Source of the DNA: Inquilinus limosus
GTDB taxonomy: Bacteria; Pseudomonadota; Alphaproteobacteria; DSM-16000; Inquilinaceae
Direction: 5' to 3'
Length of the DNA: 64,000 bases
NCBI RefSeq assembly: GCF_002195995.1
Contig: NZ_NHON01000004.1
Span: 26,816 to 90,815, forward strand
Made by a program: the position numbers and the translations under genes. Positions 25,755 to 34,425 of the stretch are shown one piece after another. The notes beneath the pieces were generated by a model. It worked only from the letters and a program-made list of their open reading frames with translations, was not told the DNA's origin and searched no databases. Every line of letters begins with the position of its first letter. The first letter of the stretch is position 1.

Positions 25755-27215
25755 TCAGTCGACGACTGCCTCGGCCTCGATCTCGACCTCGTAATCGCCG
25801 ACCAGGGCGCCGGCCTGCACCAGGGTGTTGGCCGGCTTGACCGCGCCGAACACCCGGCCATGGGCGCGCGACACCGGCTCCCACATCGCCGCGTCGCGCA
25901 GATAGATGCGGGTGCGCACCACATCCTCAATCGACCCGCCGAGCGCGGAGATCGAGGCGGCGATCTTGTCGAGGATGTAGGTGGCCTGGGCCCCTGGGTC
26001 GCCCGGCGCGACGCAGCGGCTGCCGCCATGGGTGGCGGTGGTGCCGGAGATTCGGATCGTGTCCTTCACCCGCACGGCGCGGCTGTATCCCGCGATCGGC
26101 TCCCACACGCTGCCGGAGGAGACGCGCAGACGGTCCGGCCGGCCGGGCACCGGCTCCGCCGCGAAGATCGACGGCAGCGCGTCGAGATGGTGGCTGAGAT
26201 CGCCCGAGGCGGTGAGATAGGGCGGCCGCCGGTACTCGTCGCCGCAATCGCCCGGGATCGGCGTGGCCGCGGCGAAGGCGTCCTCGAGATGCGCCCGGTC
26301 CTCTGCATCGAGGGCGAAGACGAAGGCGGCGAGGTTGTCGGCGCGATGCTCGCTCTCGCCCAGCCGGGCGCCGATGATCGCGGCCGCCACCGCCTCATGC
26401 TCCAGCACCCAGCGCGTGGCGACGTTGGAGAGGGAGACGTGGTGCTTGCGGGCGATATCAGCCGCCGCCCGCAGGATGCCCTGGAACACCGCCCAGCCGC
26501 CCGCCGCGTCGATGAAGCGCTTGTACTTCGACCGGCTCCAATCCGGTATCGAAGCGGGCTCCGGCTTGCCGAGCCACTTGTCGGAAAGGAAGCCGCCGCA
26601 CAGCGTGCCATAGGCCAGCAGCTTAACGCCCTTGGCCCGGCACAGATCGGACAGCGCGCCGGCGGCGCGGCGGTCGACCAGGGAGAAGGAGACCTGGTTG
26701 GTCAGCACCGGCACGCCGTCGGCCAAGGCCACCGCCAGATGCGCGGCGTCGAAATTGGTGACGCCGATGGCCCCGATCAGCCCCTCGTCCCGCAGTCGCG
26801 CCATCTCGTGCAGCGCGTCGAGCCAGGCCGGATGCTCGAAGCTCCACCAGTGGAACTGCAGCAGGTCGACCCGGTCGACGCCGAGCCGGCCCAGCCGCTC
26901 CTGCACGCCGCGGCGGACCACGTCGGCGGTCATCGGCCCCGGCTCCGGGCACCATTTGGTGAAGGCCAGTGGCCGCGGCGCCGCCCGGTGTCGGGCCAGC
27001 AGGCGGCCGGCGATCAGCTCGGCACTGCCGTAATGGTCGGCCATGTCGAAGGTGTCGAAGCCGGCCTGGGCATAGGCGTCGAGGGCATCGGCGCCGCGCT
27101 CGGGGTCGAGCGTGACGCCGCCCTTCTCCAGGTCGGCCACCTGCCACAGCCCGCAGACCAGCCGGCTGATCCAGAGGCCGGGGCCGAGATCGACGCGCTC
27201 AGGGGTTGCCGGCAC
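25755..27215 (-). CDS. Aldo/keto reductase fused to a C-terminal RidA-like domain
   Basis: A 486-residue two-domain protein. Residues about 10-330 are an aldo/keto reductase with the tetrad visible as FDMADHYGSAE (Asp, Tyr), FTKWCPEPG (Lys) and LLQFHWW (His), plus AIIGARLGES near its end. Residues about 365-486 match RidA/YjgF (AVRVKDTIRISGTTATHGG, then SIEDVVRTRIYLRD and the ending YEVEIEAEAVV). The substrate-binding Arg of RidA enamine deaminases seems to be Asn here (PANT where RidA has PARS), so deaminase activity is doubtful. The start is a GTG after AAGGAGAAATCCC, overlapping livM by 17 bp. It is last in a Liv-type importer operon. Confidence 0.87.
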   Translation of the reverse strand: MPATPERVDLGPGLWISRLVCGLWQVADLEKGGVTLDPERGADALDAYAQAGFDTFDMADHYGSAELIAGRLLARHRAAPRPLAFTKWCPEPGPMTADVVRRGVQERLGRLGVDRVDLLQFHWWSFEHPAWLDALHEMARLRDEGLIGAIGVTNFDAAHLAVALADGVPVLTNQVSFSLVDRRAAGALSDLCRAKGVKLLAYGTLCGGFLSDKWLGKPEPASIPDWSRSKYKRFIDAAGGWAVFQGILRAAADIARKHHVSLSNVATRWVLEHEAVAAAIIGARLGESEHRADNLAAFVFALDAEDRAHLEDAFAAATPIPGDCGDEYRRPPYLTASGDLSHHLDALPSIFAAEPVPGRPDRLRVSSGSVWEPIAGYSRAVRVKDTIRISGTTATHGGSRCVAPGDPGAQATYILDKIAASISALGGSIEDVVRTRIYLRDAAMWEPVSRAHGRVFGAVKPANTLVQAGALVGDYEVEIEAEAVVD

Positions 27216-28194
27216 GGGATTTCTCCTTGTTGGTCCGGCGCGAGAACCGGCCGAGAGGGCGCGACATCCCGCGGTCCTCGCCCAGGATGCCGCGCGGGCG
27301 CAGCAGCAGGACGGCACAGAGCGCGACGCCGATCATGACGATCTGCAGGGCGGCGGCGCGCGCCTGCTGGTCGGGCGGGAACAGGGCCGAGATGGCGCCG
27401 CCCGACGCCGCCCACAGGCCCCAGACGAAGACCGCGCCCAGGATGGCGCCGAGATTGCTGCCCGAGCCGCCGACGATCAGCATCGCCCAGACCTGGAAGG
27501 TCAGCCGCGGCAGGTAGTTGTCGGGCGCGATGAAGCCGATGAAATGCGCCTGCACCGCGCCGGCCAAGCCCATGATGCCGCCGCCGATGGCGAAGGCCTG
27601 CAGCCGGAACGACACCGCGTTCTTGCCCAGCGCCCGCGCCGCCGTCTCGTCCTCGCGGATCGCCCGCAGCACCCGGCCCCAGGGGCTGCGCACCAGCCGC
27701 TGCAGCGCCCAGTACAGCACCAGCACGACCGCCGCGACCACGGCGAAATTGGCCAGGCCGAACAGCAGCGGGTCGTCGGCCAGGCCGGCGAAGGGCCGCG
27801 GGATGAAGCCGATGCCGAAGGGCCCGCCGGTGACCTTGACCATGTTGAGGGCGCAGAGCTGCACGGCCACGGCGACGCCGAAGGTGGCGATGGCCAGGTA
27901 GTCGGCCCGCAGCCGGATGGTCAGCGCACCGATCAGGAACGACACCAGCGCCGTGGCCAGCGCCCCGCCCAGCCAGCCGACGACGATCGGCAGGCCGAAG
28001 CCGCCGAACCGGTCCGCCGCCTCCGGCGTGGTCAGCAGCGCCGAGACATAGGCGCCGATGGCGACGAAGCCGGCGACGCCGACATTGAACAGCCCGGTCT
28101 GGCCCCATTGCACGTTCAGGCCGAGACACATGATCGCGTAGGTCAGCGCCATGGTCAGGAAGAAGCAGCCATAGGCGACCAGCTCGACGCTCAT
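27199..28194 (-). CDS. livM: Liv-type ABC importer permease LivM (second system)
   Basis: Permease of 331 residues. It has LTYAIMCLGLNVQWGQTGLF (about residues 16-35), SPWGRVLRAIREDETAARAL (about 187-206), IGGGIMGLAGAVQAHF, and the terminal LLLRPRGILGEDRGM. The tail of about 25 basic residues (PLGRFSRRTNKEKSRAGNP) is extra. The ATG at 28194 overlaps the livH stop (ATGA); the open frame further upstream is a shadow inside livH. Confidence 0.93.
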   Translation of the reverse strand: MSVELVAYGCFFLTMALTYAIMCLGLNVQWGQTGLFNVGVAGFVAIGAYVSALLTTPEAADRFGGFGLPIVVGWLGGALATALVSFLIGALTIRLRADYLAIATFGVAVAVQLCALNMVKVTGGPFGIGFIPRPFAGLADDPLLFGLANFAVVAAVVLVLYWALQRLVRSPWGRVLRAIREDETAARALGKNAVSFRLQAFAIGGGIMGLAGAVQAHFIGFIAPDNYLPRLTFQVWAMLIVGGSGSNLGAILGAVFVWGLWAASGGAISALFPPDQQARAAALQIVMIGVALCAVLLLRPRGILGEDRGMSRPLGRFSRRTNKEKSRAGNP

Positions 28195-29102
28195 CCCGCC
28201 CTCCCGAACAGGCCCTGGGGGCGCAGCAGCAGCACCAGCACCAGCACGACGAAGGACACGGCGGCGCGCCATTCGCCGCCGACCAGCGGCACGGCCACCG
28301 CCTCGGCCAGGCCGACGACGAGGCCGGCCAGCATCGCCCCCGGCACGCTGCCGATGCCGCCGAGGATCGCGGCGGCGAACAGCGGCAGCAGCAGGTCCAG
28401 CCCCATCTGCGGCCGGATCTGCACCAGCAGGCCGGCGAAGATCCCGGCCACCGCGGCCAGCCCCGCCCCCAGCAGCCAGACGATGCGGATGACGCGGCGG
28501 ACATCGATGCCGACGACGCCGGCTAGCTGCGGGTTCTCGCTGACCGCGCGCATCGCCCGGCCGGTCGCGGTCCGGGTCAGCAGCAGATGCACCGCAAGGA
28601 CCAGGACCAGGGCGACGCCGAGGGTCAGCAGCTGGTCGGGCGTGGCCCGCAGGCCGCCGCCCAGCTTCACGGCGATCTGCAGCGCCTTGGTGTAGTAGGC
28701 CGGCTTGGAGGTGAAGATGAACTCCAGCAGGCTGCGCAGCGTCAGCGCCGCGCCGAAGCTGGCCATCACCAGGATGATGATGCTGCTGCGCTTGTCGCGC
28801 AGGCGGCCGAACAGCAGCGCGTCGACCAGCAGAGCCAGCCCGCCGGTAAAGGCCACCGCGATCAGCACCGCGAGCGGCAACGCCCAGCCGAAGGAGAACG
28901 GGCCGATCGGGGTCAGCAGGCCGCCGGAGACGTTGCCCAGCGCCCCGGCCGCGGCCAGGGCGGCATAGGCGCCCCAGGACAGGAATTCGCCATGGGCGAA
29001 ATTGGCGAAGCGCAGGATCGAATAGGTCAGGGTCACGCCGATGGCGCCGAGGCCGATCATCGCCCCGGTGATCAGCCCGTCCATGATCACCTGCGGGGTC
29101 AT
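28191..29102 (-). CDS. livH: Liv-type ABC importer permease LivH (second system)
   Basis: Permease of 303 residues with the opening MDGLITGAMIGLGAIGVTLT, the LivH signature RFANFAHGEFLSWG (about residue 31), TRTATGRAMRAVSENPQLAG in the coupling region (about 175), and IGSVPGAMLAGLVVGLAEA. It ends VLLLRPQGLFGRAG. Both its ends overlap neighbours by four bases, so the livF-livH-livM block is translationally coupled. Confidence 0.94.
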   Translation of the reverse strand: MTPQVIMDGLITGAMIGLGAIGVTLTYSILRFANFAHGEFLSWGAYAALAAAGALGNVSGGLLTPIGPFSFGWALPLAVLIAVAFTGGLALLVDALLFGRLRDKRSSIIILVMASFGAALTLRSLLEFIFTSKPAYYTKALQIAVKLGGGLRATPDQLLTLGVALVLVLAVHLLLTRTATGRAMRAVSENPQLAGVVGIDVRRVIRIVWLLGAGLAAVAGIFAGLLVQIRPQMGLDLLLPLFAAAILGGIGSVPGAMLAGLVVGLAEAVAVPLVGGEWRAAVSFVVLVLVLLLRPQGLFGRAG

Positions 29103-29839
29103 GGCGCGGCCTCGGCACGGCGGGCGCCGAGATAGAGCTCGGCGACGATCGGGTCGTCCGCCAACCCCGCCGCCGGCCCCTCGTGGCGCACTTGCCCTTC
29201 GACCAGGATCACGGCGCGGTCGGCGATGGCCAGGGCCGCCTTCACATTCTGCTCCACCAGCACGATGGTGACGCCGGCCCGGTTGATCGCCTTCAGCCGG
29301 GCGAACACCTCGGCCACGATCTTCGGCGACAGGCCGGCCGAGGGCTCGTCCAGGATCAGCACCGACGGCTCGACGATCAGGGCGCGGGCCACCGCCAGCA
29401 TCTGGCGCTGCCCGCCCGACAGCTGCCCGGCCCGCAGCGACGGCCGCGCCGCCAGGTCGGGGAAGGTGTCGTAGAGCGCGGCGATGCGCCCGGCCCGCCG
29501 GTCCTTCGGCAGGATGTCGGCCGCGGCGCGCAGGTTGTCGTGGATCGACAGCGTGGCGAAGATGTTCTCGGTCTGCGGCACGAAGGCCAGGCCGTGGCGG
29601 ATCTTCTCATGCGCCGGCACGGCGGTGATGTCGGCGGCGCCCAGCGCCATGGTGCCGGAATGGACCGGCACCAGACCGGCGATGGCCTTGACGAAGGTCG
29701 ACTTGCCGGCGCCGTTCGGCCCCAGCAGCACCACCAGTTCCCCCTGCCCCGCCCGGAAGTCGACGCCGCGCACGATCGGCAGGTCGGGCTCGTAGCCGGC
29801 GACGAGGCCGCGGGTCGAGAGGGCCGCCTGCCCGGTCAT
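29099..29839 (-). CDS. livF: Liv-type ABC importer ATP-binding protein LivF
   Basis: ATPase of 246 residues. Walker A is GPNGAGKST (about residues 40-48), the Q loop is in FVPQTENIFATLSI, signature LSGGQRQML, Walker B VLILDEPSAGLSP and switch VLVEQNVKAAL. The ATG at 29839 gives MTGQAALSTRGLVAGY, the LivF start; it overlaps livG's stop. The length and the VPQ.E.IF pattern assign it to LivF rather than LivG. Confidence 0.93.
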   Translation of the reverse strand: MTGQAALSTRGLVAGYEPDLPIVRGVDFRAGQGELVVLLGPNGAGKSTFVKAIAGLVPVHSGTMALGAADITAVPAHEKIRHGLAFVPQTENIFATLSIHDNLRAAADILPKDRRAGRIAALYDTFPDLAARPSLRAGQLSGGQRQMLAVARALIVEPSVLILDEPSAGLSPKIVAEVFARLKAINRAGVTIVLVEQNVKAALAIADRAVILVEGQVRHEGPAAGLADDPIVAELYLGARRAEAAP

Positions 29840-30645
29840 GCCGCCGCCCCGCCGAGATAGGCGTCGACCACCGCCGGGTGGCGCGCCACCTCGGCCGGCG
29901 CGCCTTCGGTCAGGAACCGGCCCGAGGCCATGACCACGACCCGGCCGCACAGCCGCGCCACCATCTCCATATTGTGCTCGATCAGCAGGATCGAGCGGCC
30001 CTGGCGGTTCAGCTCGAGAATCCGGTCGATGATCAGCTCCAGCAGCGTCGGATTGACGCCGGCCGCCGGCTCGTCCAGCAGGATCGCCTGCGGGTCGGCC
30101 ATCAGCACCCGCGCCAGCTCCAGGAGCTTGCGCTGGCCGCCGGACAGCACGCGCGCCGGCTCATGCTCCAGATGCGACAGGGTGACGAAATCCAGCAGCG
30201 CCCGCGCCTTCGTCGTCGCCGCCCGCTCCTCCGCCGCCACCCGGCCGGGGCGCAGGAAGTTCGGCCACAGCTTTTCGCCCGACTGGCGCTGGCCGCCGGC
30301 CAGCACATTCTCCAACACCGTCATCTCGGCGAAGGGGCGCGGGATCTGGAAGGTGCGGGCCACGCCATGGGCGATGCGCCGCTCCGGCCCGCTTCGCGAC
30401 AGCTCGCGCCCGGCGACGCGGATCGATCCGGCGCCAGGCGCCAGGCTGCCGGCCAGCAGGTTGAACACGGTGGTCTTGCCGGCGCCGTTGGGGCCGATCA
30501 GCCCCAGCATCTCGCCGGGACGGAGCGCGATCGACATGCCGTCCACCGCGCGTAGCCCGCCGAATTGCTTGACCAGGTCGCGCCCCTCGATCACCGGCGC
30601 GGCCGCGGCGGCGGGATCCTTCGGGGCATGTGCGGCTGGCTGCAT
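29836..30645 (-). CDS. livG: Liv-type ABC importer ATP-binding protein LivG
   Basis: ATPase of 269 residues. Walker A is GPNGAGKTT (about residues 52-60), followed by the LivG feature GVARTFQIPRPFAEMTVLEN, signature LSGGQRKLLE, Walker B AILLDEPAAGVNP and LIEHNMEMVARL. The ATG at 30645 is chosen because upstream in-frame sequence runs through AT-rich promoter DNA. It is first in the minus arm; the matching binding protein is encoded on the divergent plus arm at 32980. Confidence 0.92.
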   Translation of the reverse strand: MQPAAHAPKDPAAAAAPVIEGRDLVKQFGGLRAVDGMSIALRPGEMLGLIGPNGAGKTTVFNLLAGSLAPGAGSIRVAGRELSRSGPERRIAHGVARTFQIPRPFAEMTVLENVLAGGQRQSGEKLWPNFLRPGRVAAEERAATTKARALLDFVTLSHLEHEPARVLSGGQRKLLELARVLMADPQAILLDEPAAGVNPTLLELIIDRILELNRQGRSILLIEHNMEMVARLCGRVVVMASGRFLTEGAPAEVARHPAVVDAYLGGAAA

Positions 30646-30674
30646 CCGCCTCGGACCAATTTTGATCGGTGATG

Positions 30675-30684
30675 TTTGATCAAA
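30675..30684. promoter_or_regulatory. Candidate operator in the divergent livG / gntR promoter region
   Basis: TTTGATCAAA is a perfect 10-bp palindrome, and a second TTTTGATC lies at 30660-30667, in an AT-rich patch between livG (start 30645) and the GntR gene (start 30804). GntR-family regulators often bind such short palindromes. Its role for this locus is inferred. Confidence 0.45.
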
Positions 30685-30803
30685 GTTTACAGCCGGCAGG
30701 ATGGCAAGTAGAAAATTGGAGCAGCCAGCAACGGCCAACAGCCTGGGGGGCGCATGCCCGGACGGGAGAAACGATCCGCAGGGACCAGCATGGACTCGGC
30801 CGG

Positions 30804-31520
30804 ATGAGCCGCCGCGGCGCCCTGTCGCCGGTCGGGCGCGAGACCCTGCATGACCGGGTCTATGCCGAGCTGCGCCGGTCGCTGATCCACGGCATGTTCG
30901 ATGCCGGCGAGGTGCTGCGCATCGTCGAGCTGGCGGAGACGCTGCGCACCAGCACCATGCCGGTGCGCGAGGCGCTGGGCCGGCTGGTGTCCGAGCAGGC
31001 GCTGGAGGCGCTGCCCAGCCGCTCCGTCCGGGTGCCGCTGATCACCCGCGAAAGGCTGGACGACCTGGCCCGCGCCCGCTGCCTGATCGAGGGCCAGGTG
31101 ACGGCGCTGGCCCTGCCCAACCTCTCGCCGGAGGATTTCGTCCGCCTGCGCGCGCTGACCGTGGCCTGCGAGGAGGCGTTCCGCAGCGACGAGCCGGACA
31201 AGGCGCACCGGACGTCGGAGCTGAACCACGACTTCCACTTCGCCGTATACCGCGCCGCCGGATCGGCCGTGCTGATCCCGATCGTCGAGAGCCTGTGGCT
31301 GCAATCCGGCCCCTATGTCCGCGCGGCAGCGCAGATCCATGACGAGCAGCGCGACATCCCGGCCACGCACTATCACTGGGAGCTGATCGAGGCGCTGGAG
31401 CGCGGTGACGCCGACGGCGCGACCAATGCCCTGACCAGCGACATCACCCGCTCCTTCCGCCTGATCCGCGGGCGCCTCGACGCCGAGGATGCCGAGCAGA
31501 GGACCGAAGCCCATGGCTGA
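30804..31520 (+). CDS. GntR-family (FadR/FCD subfamily) transcriptional regulator
   Basis: Regulator of 238 residues with a classic FCD layout: winged helix LHDRVYAELRRSLIHGMFDA, LAETLRTSTMPVREALGRLV and ALEALPSRSVRVPLI (residues about 15-75), then the ligand domain with LNHDFHFAVYRAAGSAVLIP and the metal-type His in THYHWELIEALERGD. The ATG at 30804 fits the family start. It diverges from livG and starts the plus arm with a TIGR04076 protein, an aldo/keto reductase and the importer's binding protein. It is probably the local ligand-responsive repressor. Confidence 0.9.
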   Translation: MSRRGALSPVGRETLHDRVYAELRRSLIHGMFDAGEVLRIVELAETLRTSTMPVREALGRLVSEQALEALPSRSVRVPLITRERLDDLARARCLIEGQVTALALPNLSPEDFVRLRALTVACEEAFRSDEPDKAHRTSELNHDFHFAVYRAAGSAVLIPIVESLWLQSGPYVRAAAQIHDEQRDIPATHYHWELIEALERGDADGATNALTSDITRSFRLIRGRLDAEDAEQRTEAHG

Positions 31521-31869
31521 CACGCACGACGACAGCTTCGAGCTCTATGATCTCCGGGTCGAGGTGGTGGCGCCCGAGGGCGGGCCGATCTATTGCGGCG
31601 CCAGGGTCGGCGACCATTTCGAGCTGCGCGGCGAGATGCTGCATCTGCCGCCGGGCCAGGGCTTCTCGATCTACTCGCTGGCGGCGCTGCTGCCGCTGCT
31701 GCCGGCCAAGCAGCGCCCGACCCATGCCCATGACTGGATGACGACGGATGCCGAGGTCGCCTGCCCAGACCCGAACTGCTCGTCGCGCTTCCGCATCACC
31801 CGGACCGGCAAGCGCCGGTTCAGCCACGCGGCCACCACGGCCGTGCCCCTTCCCCACGACCGAGGCTGA
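31513..31869 (+). CDS. TIGR04076 family small protein
   Basis: Small cytoplasmic protein, 118 residues, function unknown. It fits the TIGR04076 pattern: VEVVAPEGGPIYCGARVGDH, then FELRGEMLHLPPGQGFSIYS, a Leu-rich helix, and the C-terminal CPDPNCSSRFRITRTGKRR. Two Cys residues flank CPDPNC. Its ATG lies eight bases inside the GntR gene and the aldo/keto reductase follows by four bases, so it is part of this catabolic operon. Confidence 0.75.
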   Translation: MADTHDDSFELYDLRVEVVAPEGGPIYCGARVGDHFELRGEMLHLPPGQGFSIYSLAALLPLLPAKQRPTHAHDWMTTDAEVACPDPNCSSRFRITRTGKRRFSHAATTAVPLPHDRG

Positions 31870-31873
31870 GACC

Positions 31874-32923
31874 ATGCAGAGGATACGGCTGGCCCCGGAC
31901 TACGAGATCTCCCGCGTCATCCGCGGCGGCTGGCAGATGTCGAGCGGCCACAGCGACGCGCGCAGCGGCGACCCGGTGGCCGACATGACCGCCTTCGCCG
32001 ATGCCGGCATCACCACCTTCGACTGCGCCGACATCTACACCGGCGTCGAGGAGATGATCGGCCGCTTCCGCCGGCACTATCGCGACCTGCGCGGGTCGGA
32101 GGCGCTGGGCCGGATCAAGGTGCACACCAAATACGTGCCCGACCTCGACATCCTGCCGCGGATCCAGAAGGCCGATGTCGAGCGCGTGATCGACCAGTCG
32201 CTGCGGCGGCTGGGGCTGGAGCGGCTGGACCTGGTGCAGTTCCACTGGTGGGACTATGCCGCTCCGCGCTGGCGCGAGGCCGCGCTGTGGCTGGAGGAAC
32301 TGCGCCGCGCCGGCAAGATCCACAAGGTCAGCGGCACCAATTTCGACACCGACCACATGCTGGAGATCGTGCAGGCCGGCGTGCCCTTGACCACGATGCA
32401 GGTGCAGTACTCGCTGCTCGACCGCCGGCCGGAACGGCGGATGGCGAAGGCCGCGGCCGAGCGTGGCGTCGCCTTCCTGTGCTACGGCACCGTTGCCGGC
32501 GGCTTCCTGGGCGACCGCTGGCTGGGCGTGGCGGAGCCGGCAGAGCCGTTGGAGAACCGGTCGCTGGTCAAGTACAAGCTGATCATCGACGACCTCGGCG
32601 GCTGGGACCTGTTCCAGGCCCTGCTGCGGGCGCTGCGCCAGGTCGCCGACCGGCATGGCAGCGACATCGCCACCGTGGCCAGCGCCGCGATGCTCGACCG
32701 GCCGGGCGTGGCGGCGGTGATCGTCGGCGCCCGCAACCGCGACCACCTGGCCGCCAACCTCGCCATCTCGGACATCGCCCTGACCAAGGCCGACCACGCC
32801 CAGATCGCCGGGGCGCTGGCCGGGGCGCGGGATCTCGAGGGCGATGTCTACACGCTGGAGCGCGACCGCCACGGCCGCCATGGCACGATCATGAAATACA
32901 ACCTGAACAAGGGCACCGCCTGA
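31874..32923 (+). CDS. Aldo/keto reductase
   Basis: NAD(P)H-dependent oxidoreductase, 349 residues. The tetrad appears as FDCADIYTGVEE (Asp, Tyr), VHTKYVPD (Lys) and LVQFHWWDY (His), with AAVIVGARNRDHL at the cofactor end. It is a clear paralogue of the reductase domain of the fusion at 25755, sharing QFHWW, LLDRR and the GG.WDLFQ/GGWAVFQ region. Having two related reductases on the two arms of one importer locus suggests two steps on one substrate (inference). The ATG at 31874 follows the preceding stop by four bases. Confidence 0.9.
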   Translation: MQRIRLAPDYEISRVIRGGWQMSSGHSDARSGDPVADMTAFADAGITTFDCADIYTGVEEMIGRFRRHYRDLRGSEALGRIKVHTKYVPDLDILPRIQKADVERVIDQSLRRLGLERLDLVQFHWWDYAAPRWREAALWLEELRRAGKIHKVSGTNFDTDHMLEIVQAGVPLTTMQVQYSLLDRRPERRMAKAAAERGVAFLCYGTVAGGFLGDRWLGVAEPAEPLENRSLVKYKLIIDDLGGWDLFQALLRALRQVADRHGSDIATVASAAMLDRPGVAAVIVGARNRDHLAANLAISDIALTKADHAQIAGALAGARDLEGDVYTLERDRHGRHGTIMKYNLNKGTA

Positions 32924-32979
32924 TCGTCATCAAGCAACGGTCGGCACACCGCCGGCCCAACCAAACAGGGAGCACAGCA

Positions 32980-34239
32980 ATGAAACGGATCCTTCTGACC
33001 ACCGCCCTGGTGGCGGCCGTCGCCGCGCCGGCCCTGCCCGCCGCCGCCTGCGACATCACCGTCGGCCTGGTGATGGAGCTGACCGGCCCGGCCGGCGCCT
33101 ATGGCCAGGCCGGCGCCAAGGCGGTCGAGATGGCGTTCCGCGACGTCAACGAGGCGGGCGGCGCCGCCGGCTGCACCCTCGTCACCGACACCCGCGACAG
33201 CCAGAGCCAGGGCACCGTCGCGGTCGACCAGGCGACGCAGCTGGTCAACATCAAGAAGGTGCCGGTGGTGATCGGCGGCATCATCTCCTCGGTCACCATC
33301 CCGATCCTGACCTCGGTGACCGCGCCGGCCGGGGTGGTGCAGGTGTCGCCCGCCGCCTCCTCCCCGACGCTGACCCAGCTCGGCAAGCAGGGCAAGACCA
33401 ACGGCGTGTTCTTCCGCACCATCACCTCCGACGCGCTGCAGGGCACGGCGGCGGCGAAATACGCGATCGACCAGGGGCTGAAGAAGATCGCCATCATCCA
33501 TGTGAACAATGATTTCGGCGTCAACATCGTCCGCGAATTCTCGGCCGCCTATGCCAAGCTGGGCGGCACCATCACCTCGACCACGCCCTATAACGAGCAG
33601 CAGTCGAGCTATTCGGCCGAGGCCAGCGCGGCGATGGCGGGCGAGCCGGAAGCGCTGTACCTCGTCAGCACCCCGGTCGACGGCGCCACCATCGCCCGCG
33701 CCTGGATCTCCGGCGGCGGCGCGCAGAAGCTGCTGCTGAATGACGGCATGAACTCCGCCGACTTCATCGACAGCGTCGGCGCGCAGTATCTGAACGATGC
33801 CTACGGCACCTCCTCCGGCACCACCAAGACCGACTCGACCGACTATTTCTACAGCGCCTACGAGGCGTTCTCCGGCGGCATCAAGCCGGATGCGCCGGCG
33901 GCCGACCGCTCCTACGACGCCGGCGCCATCGTCGCCCTGGCGATCGCCAAGGCCGGCAAGGCCGATGCCGCCGCGATCAAGGCCGCCATCCCGCAGGTGG
34001 TGGCGGAGGGCGGCATGCCGATCCATGCCGGCAAGGCGGAGTTCGCCAAGGCGCTGCAATTGATCAAGGACGGCAAGCCGATCAAGTACGAAGGCGTGAT
34101 CGGCCCGGTGAGCTTCGACCAGTATGGCGACATCACCGGACCGTTCCGGCTGTGGCGGATCCAGGACGGCAAGGTCACCACGGTCGGCGAGATGAGCGCC
34201 GCCGAGGTCGACCAGACCCGGGCCGCGCTGGCGAAGTAG
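32980..34239 (+). CDS. Liv-type ABC importer periplasmic binding protein (second system)
   Basis: Binding protein of 419 residues with signal peptide MKRILLTTALVAAVAAPALP (cleavage near AAACDI). Family features are ITVGLVMELTGPAGAYGQAG, VVIGGIISSVTIPILTSV (about residue 95), FFRTITSDALQGTAAAKY and KIAIIHVNNDFGVNIVREF. It completes the importer whose permeases and ATPases lie on the opposite arm (27199-30645). CAGGGAGCACAGCA precedes the ATG. An intergenic palindrome follows the stop. Confidence 0.93.
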   Translation: MKRILLTTALVAAVAAPALPAAACDITVGLVMELTGPAGAYGQAGAKAVEMAFRDVNEAGGAAGCTLVTDTRDSQSQGTVAVDQATQLVNIKKVPVVIGGIISSVTIPILTSVTAPAGVVQVSPAASSPTLTQLGKQGKTNGVFFRTITSDALQGTAAAKYAIDQGLKKIAIIHVNNDFGVNIVREFSAAYAKLGGTITSTTPYNEQQSSYSAEASAAMAGEPEALYLVSTPVDGATIARAWISGGGAQKLLLNDGMNSADFIDSVGAQYLNDAYGTSSGTTKTDSTDYFYSAYEAFSGGIKPDAPAADRSYDAGAIVALAIAKAGKADAAAIKAAIPQVVAEGGMPIHAGKAEFAKALQLIKDGKPIKYEGVIGPVSFDQYGDITGPFRLWRIQDGKVTTVGEMSAAEVDQTRAALAK

Positions 34240-34280
34240 GGACTTCCGACAGGCGCGAGAGAGTCCTCGTCCCCATTTCT

Positions 34281-34368
34281 GTCATTGCCGGGCTTGACCC
34301 GGCAATCCAGGGGCCACCAAGAGCTGTTCTTGAAAGCCCCTGGATCCTCGGGTCAAGCCCGAGGATGA
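34281..34368. repeat. Dispersed palindromic repeat, type B
   Basis: Imperfect 88-bp palindrome opening GTCATTGCCGGGCTTGACCC and closing GGGTCAAGCCCGAGGATGAC, with CCAGGGG and CCCCTGG inner arms. A related copy lies at 44310-44384. It lies between convergent genes and could act as a terminator hairpin. Confidence 0.88.
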
Positions 34369-34425
34369 CAATGAAATAGAGCGAGGGCTTAAGCTAAGCC
34401 CGCCCTGATTGCCCTGGCCCTGCCC

